From assembly GCA_002493625.1 (NCBI GenBank), contig DKZK01000010.1:84200-148199 (forward strand): a DNA stretch of 64,000 bases, read 5' to 3'. The translations under genes were made by a program, and so were the position numbers. Source of the stretch: Lachnospiraceae bacterium UBA7076. GTDB taxonomy: Bacteria; Bacillota; Clostridia; Lachnospirales; Lachnospiraceae. The notes under the pieces are model-generated. The model saw nothing but the letters and a program-made list of their open reading frames with translations. It did not search any database and had not been told where the DNA came from. Shown here piece by piece: positions 1 through 8,250 of the stretch (positions within the stretch are counted from its first letter, which is position 1; every line of letters starts with the position of its first letter).

Positions 1-105
1 TATAATATATGAAACACCCCATATGAATTATCGAAAACTCAATTATTCATTAGGTAAATTCTATCATGGTAAGGCTTTAACAACTAGCTACTAACGGTTA
101 CCTTT

Positions 106-2508
106 TTACATGATAAGCAAAATATCGTTTTCATCCTTAAGCTTATCAAAAGGGATATAATTATCAGACAATTTTTCATCGTTTAATATCAATGTCTTAT
201 ATCCGCTCTGCGCCCCATCAGGGTTTGATACCTTAATATTAAGCTTCTTCCCTCTGTACATTTTTATAATCTCAAATTCTTTCCAGTCAGAAGAAACAGA
301 AGGCGCCAGCCTAAGTCCCTCAAAGTCAGGTCTTATTCCCAAAATACCCTCGACGCATCCTACCATAACTGTAGACGCAGTACCGGTAAGCCAATGGACA
401 TGTGACCTGCCCTCAAAAGGACTGTCAGAACTTTCTGTAAACTGTCCGTGACAATATGGCTCAAGCTTGCGGATTTCCGCCTTATCATTCATTGACGCAG
501 GTGAACTTTCTGTAAAATATTCAAATGCCCGGTTTCCATGCCCCATAAGCGCTTCAGCAAGTATAATCCATCCCTGCGGCTGCGAAAATATACCTCCGTT
601 TTCCTTTGTGGAAGCATTAAACAGCAGCATAAGCGCTCCGTCAAACGCATGGTCTGCATAAGCAGGCGCCATAAGTCTTACTCCATAAGGCGTGTTAAGC
701 TCCCTGTGTACCGACTCAAGAGCTTTTTCTGCCTGTTCCCTTGTTGCAAGCCCGCTTATAACTGACCACGACTGTGGATTAAGCCACATGCTGGCCTCAG
801 GGTCATGCTTCGAACCTATTATCATACCGTCTTCCTTGTAGCCTCTTATATATCTGTCATCTTCCCAGCACTTAGACTGAATGGTATCTCCAAGCTCCTT
901 CTGTACCTTATCAAGATATGCAATATACTCCGAATCATTTTTTCTTACGGCAAAGTCACGGAGAACTGTCATTGCATAATAAAGCTGCATTGCTACAAAT
1001 GTTGATTCTCCCTTTTTTCCAAGCCTTAAGCAGTCATTCCAGTCTGCGTGAAGTCCTGCCGGCATGTTGTTATTTCCCAATCGGTTCATGGAAAAATCAA
1101 TTGCTCTCTTTAAATGCTCATATACGGTTCCCTCACCGCCGTTTGCAAATAATATAACCTCGTCTATAAAATTCACATTGCCGGATTCCGCAATATACTT
1201 ATATATGGTAGGAAAAAGCCAGAGCGCATCATCCGCCCTGTATGCAGGATGACCTGTCGCCTTTACATATGATGCATCATCCGGTGTATCCTCATGCCCC
1301 GCATTGTGGTTAAATTTAACAAGAGGAAGTCCTCCTCCGTTATCAACCTGGGCAGAGAGCATAAAACGAATTTTTTCCAGCGCCATTTCAGGAGCAAGAT
1401 GTATTACACCCTGTATATCCTGAACAGTATCCCTGTATCCATATCCGTTTCTTAAACCACAGTATGAAAAGGACGCAGCTCTTGACCATATAAATGTCAT
1501 AAAACATTGATAAGCATTCCATGTGTTTATCATTGAATTAAATTCAGCACTTGGCGTTTTAACCTGTAAATTATCAAGCTTATCGCCCCAATACTTTTTA
1601 AGCTCAGCAAGCTCTTTTTCAGCCTGCGACTTTACGTCATCATAAGATTTTATAACCGCCTCTGCTTCAGCATCATTCTTCATGCCCAGGACAAACGCTA
1701 TATATTTGGTTTCTCCCGGTGCGAGGGATATCTTTGTTTCCAATGCCCCGCACGAATTTGAGTTATAATTCAATTTATTTCCACAGTTACCATTTATAAC
1801 AGCCATAGGATTTGCATATGAATGATACAACCCTAAAAATTCCTCTTTGTCACCGCAATAGCTGGCAACCTCTCCGCCTGCCAGTCCAAAAAACCTTGTA
1901 AATGTAACATTTCCGTCTACCGGAGCACCCTTATTTACATTTTCGTTTATAACCTGCTTGATTCTGTTTTCCTTAAAATATGTTCTTGTTATAAATAACG
2001 TATACTGAAGGTTTACCTGATCCTGCTCATAATTGTTATCGTTTGTAAACTCACAGTATCCGATTGTGGACAAATTTCTCGGCTTATCTGAATTATTTGT
2101 AACCTTGAGATTCCACACCTCATGTGTTTTATCAAGAGGGACTAAATAAAGAGCCTCCGTATCAATACCGTCGTAGGATGCCTTAATATTCGTATATCCC
2201 GTTCCATGATGACATTCACTTTTATAATTATCAAGTGACTTTCCAACAGGCTGCCATGATGCTGACCAGTAATCCTTTGTGTCATTATCTCTCAAATATA
2301 TGTACCTGCCCGGCTGGTCAAAGCTGTTAAACACATATCTTAAAATTCTGCCGTTTGCCCCGGATTTTACAAAGCTATATCCACCTGCATTATTTGAAAT
2401 AATGGCTCCATACTCAGGGGATCCTAAATAATTTGCCCAAGGCGCCGGAGTGTCGGGCCTGTCAATCACATATTCCCGTGCAGCATCATCAAAATAGCCG
2501 TATCTCAT
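106..2508 (-). CDS. GH94 glycoside phosphorylase (chitobiose/cellobiose phosphorylase-like)
   Basis: An 800-residue protein that fits family GH94, which reversibly phosphorolyses beta-linked disaccharides in the cytoplasm to a sugar 1-phosphate plus free sugar. Visible are the N-terminal start MRYGYFDDAAREYVI, the NNAGGYSF and YLRDNDTKDYW segments, the RDTVQDI motif, and GLHADWNDCLRLG in which Asp492 is the expected general acid. The length and Asp492 position match, from memory, the Vibrio chitobiose phosphorylase, and the N-terminal half resembles that branch more than classical cellobiose phosphorylase (which has RDSNQD). Substrate is therefore uncertain: cellobiose, chitobiose or another disaccharide. 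A weak GGAGGG precedes the ATG. It lies 81 bp downstream of pnp, behind a hairpin. No sugar transporter is in view because the window ends 105 bp downstream. Confidence 0.88.
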   Translation of the reverse strand: MRYGYFDDAAREYVIDRPDTPAPWANYLGSPEYGAIISNNAGGYSFVKSGANGRILRYVFNSFDQPGRYIYLRDNDTKDYWSASWQPVGKSLDNYKSECHHGTGYTNIKASYDGIDTEALYLVPLDKTHEVWNLKVTNNSDKPRNLSTIGYCEFTNDNNYEQDQVNLQYTLFITRTYFKENRIKQVINENVNKGAPVDGNVTFTRFFGLAGGEVASYCGDKEEFLGLYHSYANPMAVINGNCGNKLNYNSNSCGALETKISLAPGETKYIAFVLGMKNDAEAEAVIKSYDDVKSQAEKELAELKKYWGDKLDNLQVKTPSAEFNSMINTWNAYQCFMTFIWSRAASFSYCGLRNGYGYRDTVQDIQGVIHLAPEMALEKIRFMLSAQVDNGGGLPLVKFNHNAGHEDTPDDASYVKATGHPAYRADDALWLFPTIYKYIAESGNVNFIDEVILFANGGEGTVYEHLKRAIDFSMNRLGNNNMPAGLHADWNDCLRLGKKGESTFVAMQLYYAMTVLRDFAVRKNDSEYIAYLDKVQKELGDTIQSKCWEDDRYIRGYKEDGMIIGSKHDPEASMWLNPQSWSVISGLATREQAEKALESVHRELNTPYGVRLMAPAYADHAFDGALMLLFNASTKENGGIFSQPQGWIILAEALMGHGNRAFEYFTESSPASMNDKAEIRKLEPYCHGQFTESSDSPFEGRSHVHWLTGTASTVMVGCVEGILGIRPDFEGLRLAPSVSSDWKEFEIIKMYRGKKLNIKVSNPDGAQSGYKTLILNDEKLSDNYIPFDKLKDENDILLIM

Positions 2509-2543
2509 TATTTGCCCTCCATATCTTATCTAAATTATATCAA

Positions 2544-2575
2544 ATATGCCCCGCATTAGCGTAAACGGGGCATAT
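2544..2575 (-). terminator. Hairpin downstream of pnp
   Basis: Perfect 10-bp arms ATATGCCCCG / CGGGGCATAT lie 15 bp after the pnp stop codon. On the minus strand the stem is followed by a weakly T-rich stretch, so it may be a terminator or an mRNA 3'-end stabiliser in front of the GH94 gene. Confidence 0.6.
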
Positions 2576-2589
2576 CATGCTTAAAATAT

Positions 2590-4671
2590 TTATGCGTCTT
2601 TGAGGCTTAAGCTTATCTTTCCCATTCTGTCAATGTCAAGAACCTTAACCTTAACCTCATCTCCGATATTAACAACATCCTCAACCTTTTCAACTCTATG
2701 ATCTGCAAGCTTGGAAATATGAATCAATCCATCCTTATTTGGCGCAAGCTCAACAAATGCGCCAAAGTTCATGATTCTTACAACCTTACCCTCATATGTT
2801 TTTCCAACCTCAATCGGGTCAACAATTGAACGTATAATTTTAAGTGCCTTATCCATACCTGCCTGTTCAACGCCACAGATAGAAACACGTCCGTCATCAT
2901 CAATGTCAATCTTAACACCTGTCTCCTCTATAATGGAATTGATAGTCTTTCCTCTCTGACCTATAATCTCACCAATTTTTTCCGGATCAACAACAGTCTG
3001 AATAATCTTTGGCGCAAGCTCTCCTACGCTTGGTCTAGGCTGGCTTATTGCCGGCTTCATACATGTATCCATAATGAAAAGTCTTGCCTCACGGCATCTC
3101 GCAATGGCACCCTCAACAATAGGTCTTGTAAGTCCGTGTATTTTAATGTCCATCTGAATTGCTGTAATACCTTCCGTCGTACCCGTAACCTTAAAGTCCA
3201 TATCTCCAAAGAAGTCCTCAAGTCCCTGAATATCAGTGAGAAGTACATAGTCATCATCCGTATCACCGGTTACAAGTCCGCAGGATATACCTGCTACCAT
3301 TTTCTTTATTGGTACTCCGGCTGCCATAAGCGCCATACAGGATGAACATGTAGATGCCATGGAGGTTGAACCATTTGACTCAAACGTCTCCGAAACGGAA
3401 CGAATAGCATATGGGAATTCCTCCTCACTTGGAAGCACCGGTACAAGAGCTCTCTCAGCAAGTGCGCCATGACCGATTTCACGGCGTCCCGGTCCCCTTG
3501 AAGGCTTTGTCTCTCCAACTGAATAGGATGGGAAATTGTAATGATGCATATATCTCTTTGATACAACATTCTCATCAAGTCCGTCTAACTTCTGAGCCTC
3601 TGACAAAGGCGCAAGTGTAACAATATTACATATCTGTGTCTGACCTCTTGTAAACATAGCTGAACCGTGAACTCTTGGAATAGTATCAACCTCAGCGGCA
3701 AGCGGTCTTATCTGTGTAATCTGTCTTCCGTCAGGACGCTTGTGATCCTTTAATATCATCTTTCTTACTGTTTTCTTCTGATACTGATAAACAGCCTCAT
3801 CCAATACCTCAAGCCATCCCTCATTGTCTGCAAAGGCCTCCTCAAGCTTGTCCTTAATCTGTCTTATATTTTCCTCTCTGACCTGCTTCTCATCTGTAAA
3901 TACAGCTTCTTCCATCTGCTGAGGTGTTACTATGGCCTTTATAGCCTCAAAAAGCTCCTCCGGAACCGCACAGCTTGTATATTCATGCTTAGGCTTTCCG
4001 CACTCTGCCACTATCTGGTCAATGAAAGCGATAACCTTCTGATTCAGCTCATGGGCTGCATATATAGCCTCAATCATCTTATCCTCAGGAATTTCATTTG
4101 CCCCTGCCTCAATCATAATAACCTTATCCCTTGTGGAAGCAACGGTAAGCTTAAGGTCTGAAACAAGATTTTGGGTGGCATTCGGATTAAATACCAAAAC
4201 GCCGTCAATCATACCTACCTGAGTAGTTGCACATGGTCCGTCAAACGGTATATCAGATATAGCTGTTGCAATAGCAGAACCAAGCATCGCCGTAAGCTCA
4301 GGCGAACACTCAGGGTCAACTGAAAGAACCAGATTATTCAGCGTAACATCGTTTCTGTAATCCTTCGGAAACAGTGGTCTCATAGGACGGTCAATAACTC
4401 TTGAGGTCAGTATTGCATTCTCACTTGCCTTACCCTCTCTCTTATTAAAGCCTCCCGGTATTTTACCTACTGAATAAAGCTTCTCCTCATACTCAACTGA
4501 AAGCGGAAAGAAATCAATTCCCTCTCTGGGCTTCTCAGAAGCCGTAGCTGTTGATAAAACAACTGTATCGCCATAGTGCATAAGCGCCGCACCGTTTGCC
4601 TGCTTCGCAACCCTGCCGACATCAACCCGAAGGGTTCTTCCGGCAAGCTCCATCTCAAATTTCTTGTACAT
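2590..4671 (-). CDS. pnp: Polyribonucleotide nucleotidyltransferase (PNPase)
   Basis: Phosphorolytic 3'-5' exoribonuclease of mRNA decay, normally a homotrimer. The 693-residue product shows two RNase PH-like cores (residues about 10-220 and 310-540, with GRREIGHGALAERAL in the second), then a KH domain with IGQRGKTINSI and a C-terminal S1 domain (GKVVRIMNFGAFVEL). The start is the ATG of MYKKFEMELAG at 4671, which has AAGGAGA six bases upstream; a longer in-frame start 45 bp upstream lacks a ribosome binding site and family similarity. It has its own sigma-A-like promoter at 4790-4818. In many Firmicutes rpsO precedes pnp directly; here rpsO is 3 kb upstream, separated by aroE-aroK and two small genes. 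Confidence 0.97.
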   Translation of the reverse strand: MYKKFEMELAGRTLRVDVGRVAKQANGAALMHYGDTVVLSTATASEKPREGIDFFPLSVEYEEKLYSVGKIPGGFNKREGKASENAILTSRVIDRPMRPLFPKDYRNDVTLNNLVLSVDPECSPELTAMLGSAIATAISDIPFDGPCATTQVGMIDGVLVFNPNATQNLVSDLKLTVASTRDKVIMIEAGANEIPEDKMIEAIYAAHELNQKVIAFIDQIVAECGKPKHEYTSCAVPEELFEAIKAIVTPQQMEEAVFTDEKQVREENIRQIKDKLEEAFADNEGWLEVLDEAVYQYQKKTVRKMILKDHKRPDGRQITQIRPLAAEVDTIPRVHGSAMFTRGQTQICNIVTLAPLSEAQKLDGLDENVVSKRYMHHYNFPSYSVGETKPSRGPGRREIGHGALAERALVPVLPSEEEFPYAIRSVSETFESNGSTSMASTCSSCMALMAAGVPIKKMVAGISCGLVTGDTDDDYVLLTDIQGLEDFFGDMDFKVTGTTEGITAIQMDIKIHGLTRPIVEGAIARCREARLFIMDTCMKPAISQPRPSVGELAPKIIQTVVDPEKIGEIIGQRGKTINSIIEETGVKIDIDDDGRVSICGVEQAGMDKALKIIRSIVDPIEVGKTYEGKVVRIMNFGAFVELAPNKDGLIHISKLADHRVEKVEDVVNIGDEVKVKVLDIDRMGKISLSLKDA

Positions 4672-4789
4672 AATTAATCTCCTTAAAAAATATTTTGCAT
4701 TAGAATTCCGAAACAACTGAAAAAACCATTACATCAGCGGAAATAATTTTTTCAGAAGTCTCGGTTTTATTCTAATTACAATCTATAAT

Positions 4790-4818
4790 AGTATACCATT
4801 TATATTTTTTTTCTTCAA
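4790..4818 (-). promoter_or_regulatory. Predicted promoter of pnp
   Basis: On the minus strand -35 TTGAAG (4813-4818) and -10 TATACT (4790-4795) are separated by exactly 17 bp. The leader to the pnp ATG is about 110 nt, long enough to carry the RNase III/PNPase-type autoregulation known for pnp in other bacteria, which is only a possibility here. Confidence 0.7.
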
Positions 4819-4864
4819 GATAAAAATGGTTCATATTTCCTTTTGTATATTCCATCTGTAAAAA

Positions 4865-5035
4865 AGAGCTGTCACACCGGAACATTGATACCATAATAAC
4901 AGAAATATGCCTTTGTCCGTTCCCGACGTAACGTATTTTTGCACAATAGCAGCTTGCCCGCAGGACATACGTTACTTAATACCGACATTTTCAAACAGTT
5001 TTCTTATATTATGGAATAAAGGTTCTCAGCGCAAC
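4865..5035. repeat. Long nested-palindrome element, copy 1
   Basis: This fills most of the 406-bp gap between pnp and the coiled-coil gene. The ends are GAGCTGTCACACCGGAAC on the plus strand and GAGGCTGTTGCGCTGAGAAC on the minus strand, followed on both sides by CCATAATA-like and AGAAA segments, so the arms are an imperfect inverted repeat of about 40 bp. The interior holds ACGTTACTTAATACCGAC and GACGTAACGT. Read on the minus strand, the interior aligns with the core of the copies at 11236 and 28884 (CGTTACGT followed by a purine-rich GGGAACGGACAAAGGC). It begins 43 bp downstream of the coiled-coil gene. Confidence 0.65.
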
Positions 5036-5077
5036 AGCCTCTATAATCTGAATTTTGCATTTACGTGAAAATGAAAT

Positions 5078-5572
5078 TTACCTTGCAACATTCATATGTA
5101 AATTCTTTTTGATATACTTTACCTCTGTTTCTAAAACCCCAACTCTTACTACAAGCACTTCCATCTCATTATTTGGTCTTATAACATCATTCATATTTCT
5201 TGCCAAATCAAGATGTCCTTCCGCTATTCTTTGAATGTTGACCCGAATTTCATTCTCAATTATGAGATTTGTTTTTGTAACTTCTTCCTTGACCTCTTTC
5301 ATGTCGGCTTTCAGGATTGCCATTTCCTCCTTGACCTCTTTCATGTCGGCCTTCAGGATTGCTATTTCCTCCTTGACCTCTTTCATGTCGGCCTTCAGGA
5401 TCGCTATTTCCTCCTTAACCTCTTTCATGTCGGCCTTCAGGATTGCTACTTCCTCCTTGACCTCTTTCATGTCGGCCTTCAGGATTGCTACTTCCTCCTC
5501 AACTCTGTACATTCTTGTATTTAAATCAATTACTCCCGTCAAAATCAAATCAAGCTTTTCACTGTCACTCAT
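5078..5572 (-). CDS. Tandem-repeat coiled-coil protein, function unknown
   Basis: A 164-residue acidic/basic protein with no recognisable catalytic domain. Residues 28-97 are five near-identical 14-residue units of the form VAILKADMKEVKEE, differing mainly at the first residue (V, V, I, I, M). Two heptads per unit predict a long regular coiled coil. A non-repeat head and a tail with further heptads (residues 98-160) flank it. No signal peptide or membrane segment is seen. AAGGTG lies just upstream of the ATG. The unit is a 42-bp tandem repeat in DNA, so copy number may vary by slippage. It stands alone between a 171-bp repeat element and a small hypothetical gene. Function cannot be inferred. 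Confidence 0.75.
   Translation of the reverse strand: MSDSEKLDLILTGVIDLNTRMYRVEEEVAILKADMKEVKEEVAILKADMKEVKEEIAILKADMKEVKEEIAILKADMKEVKEEMAILKADMKEVKEEVTKTNLIIENEIRVNIQRIAEGHLDLARNMNDVIRPNNEMEVLVVRVGVLETEVKYIKKNLHMNVAR
5282..5491 (-). repeat. Five in-frame 42-bp tandem repeats
   Basis: Five consecutive copies of a 42-bp unit within the coiled-coil gene, each encoding 14 residues (ILKADMKEVKEE core). Copies are almost identical at DNA level, with a few silent and first-codon changes, indicating recent expansion or homogenisation. Confidence 0.95.
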
Positions 5573-5745
5573 TATTTCACCTTCTTTCGATTATTAACAA
5601 TACGCTTCATCTTAATTATGAACACATATAAATTGTATGGGTGGCAATACATTTATATTCTGATATATGCGTGTATAACATAATATCACAATCAAGAAAA
5701 ATTAACAAGTATATTTTATATAAGAAAAATGCGGGAGTTATAATA

Positions 5746-6009
5746 TTATAATTTACAATATAATTCCAACAATTCCATCAATTTAATTGCCAATGAATTC
5801 GAATAATCCCAACTGTCAATAATCCCTTTAGGATAATATGGATAAAACACATGAAAATTTCTTTTCTGTTCCATTTTATTTAATTCAGTTTTAATAAACG
5901 CAAGCTGTTTTTCTAACATATAGCTTGGACGCTTATCCTTATTCGTAAGATTTTCTTCTATGAGCGCCTTTGTTTCTTCCATCATAGCTTGAAATTCTGT
6001 CATGTTCAT
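5746..6009 (-). CDS. Small hypothetical protein
   Basis: An 87-residue soluble protein starting MNMTEFQAMMEETKALIEEN, with a predicted helical N-terminal half (Glu/Lys-rich) and an aromatic middle (HVFYPYYPKG). GGGGGA lies upstream, 4 bp from the first ATG and 10 bp from the second, so either may be used. It is 47 bp downstream of the fused aro gene and could be co-transcribed with it. No family was recognised. Confidence 0.55.
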   Translation of the reverse strand: MNMTEFQAMMEETKALIEENLTNKDKRPSYMLEKQLAFIKTELNKMEQKRNFHVFYPYYPKGIIDSWDYSNSLAIKLMELLELYCKL

Positions 6010-6056
6010 TTTTCCCCCACAAATTTCAAATTTGTATTTTCATCAAGCTTCTTGCT

Positions 6057-7529
6057 CTATCGGCTTGATTTTGCTTTGTTGTTTGTTCTGCTGTCGACTC
6101 TCGTTTGGATTTCCCCTGCCACATCCTCTATGCTCTTATTATCCGTACAAATCACAGCATCAGCGCAAAGCAAATATGCAGGCTCTCTTTCTCTAAGCAT
6201 ACTGCATATTCTCTCATATGGATTTTCACACAAAAGAAGCGGTCTGTCCTCATTTCCTGAAACTCTCCTGAAAATAGTATCTGCTTCCGTTTTAAGATAA
6301 TAAACCGTTCCCAAATCTTTAAGCAGTTCTCTGTTTTCATCTCTCATTGGAAGCCCTCCGCCTGTAGCTATTACAGCATTATGAAAACTCGTTCCCAAGT
6401 CCCTTACAATGTCTGTTTCAAGCCTTCTGAAATATTGCTCCCCCTTTTGGGAAAATATGTCATTGATTGACATTCCCTCTTTTTTCATAATGTATTCATC
6501 CGTATCTATAAATTCATATCCAAACTCACGAGAAATATATTTACCCAATGTTGTTTTTCCCGAACCCATATAGCCGACTAAGACAATATTATTCCCCGTA
6601 CCGTAAACTGCTGCGCAAAGCGCCCTATACACCTTGTCTGCCGTATCTTTATCCACAGCCTTTTTATTCCACAGCTCATTGGACATAATGCCCTGATACA
6701 AAAGCATTTTAATTCCATTCATGCATTTTATGTCAAGGTCTTCCAAAAGCTTTATAAACAGTGTTTTTGCAGGGTTATATATTAAATCCACTCCAAACGA
6801 AGCCATTTTATAAAACTCTGCATCATCCACAACCGGAAGTCCGTCGCCCTCATGAAGCCCCACGGACGTACACTGAATAAAAATATATTTATCATTTGGT
6901 ATTTCCTTATATTTTTCAGCAGCAACAGCATATATTTCAGGACATTTACTTTGTTTGCCACGACCGTCATAAACACAAAAGGCAGCCTCCATATCATCAG
7001 CAATTCTCCTTGCATTCTCTACTGTTCTGTTAATTATGTAAACTCTTTTTGCACCATATTTTACGCACATATATACAGCTGCCCTTGCTGCGCCGCCTGC
7101 GCCGAGAATTATGACATTTTTATTTTCAAGGCTTATCCCCTCACTCTCTATCGCTTTGGCAAGTCCAGGCATATCAGTATTATACCCTGCATATCCCTTC
7201 TTGATTCTTACAAGCGTATTGACTGCTCCTATGACCTTTGCCGCCTCATCCACCTCCACAAGAGAATTCATAACGCTTTGCTTATGCGGAACAGTTATAT
7301 TCAGTCCCAAAATCCCTCTCTCAAATGCATCCTTAACTGCCAGATTCAAATTATTTTCTATATGAAACGGTATATATCTTTCATTTAAATTTAAAGCTCT
7401 GCTTATTGTATCATGTATGACAGGTGAAAGGGTATGCTTTATGGGATTACCAAAAATCCCTATATATGTTTCCGCTTGCACATCCTTATATTCATCCAAA
7501 ACATAATTCAAAACATTATACTTTTCCAT
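6057..7529 (-). CDS. Fused shikimate dehydrogenase-shikimate kinase (AroE-AroK)
   Basis: A bifunctional 490-residue enzyme for two consecutive steps of the shikimate pathway: NADPH-dependent reduction of 3-dehydroshikimate and ATP-dependent phosphorylation of shikimate. Residues about 20-290 are AroE, with NPIKHTLSP, the catalytic Lys in LNITVPHK, GYNTDMPG and the NADP-binding GAGGAARA. Residues about 312-480 are AroK, with Walker A GYMGSGKT (Lys325), the shikimate-binding Asp in IDTDEY, GGGLPM, the lid RPLL and REPAYL. Both halves look intact. GGAGGC lies before the ATG. aroC lies 2.6 kb away on the other strand, so aromatic biosynthesis genes are scattered but nearby. The C-terminal tail (residues 475-490) is Lys/Arg-rich and probably disordered. 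Confidence 0.94.
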   Translation of the reverse strand: MEKYNVLNYVLDEYKDVQAETYIGIFGNPIKHTLSPVIHDTISRALNLNERYIPFHIENNLNLAVKDAFERGILGLNITVPHKQSVMNSLVEVDEAAKVIGAVNTLVRIKKGYAGYNTDMPGLAKAIESEGISLENKNVIILGAGGAARAAVYMCVKYGAKRVYIINRTVENARRIADDMEAAFCVYDGRGKQSKCPEIYAVAAEKYKEIPNDKYIFIQCTSVGLHEGDGLPVVDDAEFYKMASFGVDLIYNPAKTLFIKLLEDLDIKCMNGIKMLLYQGIMSNELWNKKAVDKDTADKVYRALCAAVYGTGNNIVLVGYMGSGKTTLGKYISREFGYEFIDTDEYIMKKEGMSINDIFSQKGEQYFRRLETDIVRDLGTSFHNAVIATGGGLPMRDENRELLKDLGTVYYLKTEADTIFRRVSGNEDRPLLLCENPYERICSMLREREPAYLLCADAVICTDNKSIEDVAGEIQTRVDSRTNNKAKSSR

Positions 7530-7730
7530 ATCGTGCCTCCAGTTTTTAACAGCGTTACATCCATGCTCAAATTTACAAAGTATATCAAAACATATTACAA
7601 ATTTACACGGAACATCTGATACAATTATTTTACATTTTTTAGAATATCAGCAACCCCCCTCATTTTCAAGAACAAAGTTCCTTTGGCGCTGCAGTCCGAG
7701 TCTTAACTTACGTCTGCAAGAACCGTGCCT

Positions 7731-7757
7731 GTAGGAAATTTCTTCGAAATTTCCTAC
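7731..7757. repeat. Perfect 12-bp-arm palindrome in the 3' region of rpsO
   Basis: GTAGGAAATTTC and GAAATTTCCTAC are separated by a 3-bp loop, right behind the rpsO terminator. The rest of the 272-bp gap between rpsO and aroE-aroK (7530-7801) holds only A/T-rich sequence, a GACGTAAGTTAAGAC-like segment resembling the interior of the dispersed palindromes, and the ribosome binding site of the aro gene. Confidence 0.8.
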
Positions 7758-7761
7758 AAAG

Positions 7762-7790
7762 TAAAAAGAGACTGCCAAAACCGGCAGTCC
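7762..7790 (-). terminator. Rho-independent terminator of rpsO
   Basis: On the minus strand GACTGCC / GGCAGTC arms are closed by a short GGTTTT loop and followed directly by TCTTTTTAC. It starts 12 bp after the rpsO stop. Confidence 0.88.
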
Positions 7791-7801
7791 CATGTATGGC
7801 C

Positions 7802-8068
7802 TTACTTTCTAAGTCCAAGCTTTTCAATAAGAGTTCTGTAACGCTCAATATCCTTACTCTTAAGATAAGCAAGTAAGTTTCTTCTCTGACCAACCATCTT
7901 AAGAAGTCCTCTCCTTGAGTGATGATCCTTTGGATGAGCCTTAAAATGCTCATTCAAGTCATTGATTCTTGCAGTAAGAAGCGCAACCTGTACCTCAGGT
8001 GAACCCGTGTCCCCCTCGCTTCTTCCGTACTTCTCAACGATTTCTTTCTTCATCTCGGTAGTAATCAT
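7802..8068 (-). CDS. rpsO: 30S ribosomal protein S15
   Basis: An 88-residue primary 16S rRNA-binding protein that bridges the small and large subunits. The classic signature is present: GDTGSPEVQVALLT near residue 20, LNEHFKAHPKDHHSRRGLL, then VGQRRNLLAYLK. Length is typical of the family. TCCTCCT (AGGAGGA on the coding strand) lies 7 bp before the ATG. It is monocistronic here, with its own promoter upstream and a strong terminator downstream, unlike the usual rpsO-pnp arrangement. Confidence 0.98.
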   Translation of the reverse strand: MITTEMKKEIVEKYGRSEGDTGSPEVQVALLTARINDLNEHFKAHPKDHHSRRGLLKMVGQRRNLLAYLKSKDIERYRTLIEKLGLRK

Positions 8069-8150
8069 ATTTTTTTCCTCCTAAAATAAATTATATCCAA
8101 TCACCGGGTTATGGTCGGAGTATTCCGGTAACTAAGTGATGGCATTGCCT

Positions 8151-8179
8151 ATAATAACATATCAACCGGTTAATGTAAA
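8151..8179 (-). promoter_or_regulatory. Predicted promoter of rpsO
   Basis: Minus-strand -35 TTTACA (8174-8179), 17-bp spacer, -10 TATTAT (8151-8156). The roughly 75-nt leader contains pairing segments (ATCAC/GTGAT and ACCGG/CCGGT between about 8098 and 8142). These could form a structured S15 autoregulatory leader, as known for rpsO in other bacteria, but no recognisable 16S mimic could be proven by eye. Confidence 0.72.
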
Positions 8180-8187
8180 CACTTTTT

Positions 8188-8235
8188 TGGTACTGTCACA
8201 CTAAGAATATGTTGGATTTGCCACATAAAAATATT
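8188..8235. repeat. Short degenerate palindrome-family element
   Basis: Contains ACTGTCACACTAAGAATA on one side and GCCACATAAAAATATT on the other. The second segment matches the arm of the long copy at 28884 (GCCACATTAAAAATATT). It lies 16 bp downstream of the plsC-like gene and upstream of the rpsO promoter. Confidence 0.5.
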
Positions 8236-8250
8236 TATATCATAATGACA

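Noticed and set aside
2509..2589. Separate promoter for the GH94 gene
   Set aside because: A TATAAT lies at 2534-2539 on the minus strand but no acceptable -35 is found at 16-18 bp.
5282..5491. Possible CRISPR array
   Set aside because: Repeats are directly adjacent without spacers and encode protein heptads in frame.
5213..5597. Long plus-strand open frames rich in FHVGLQD/SFMSAFRIA repeats
   Set aside because: They are antisense reflections of the 42-bp coding repeats in the minus-strand coiled-coil gene and have no ribosome site.
6852..7388. 178-residue plus-strand open frame
   Set aside because: Wholly inside the aroE-aroK gene on the opposite strand; composition is Cys/Ile/Ser-rich with no domain or ribosome site.
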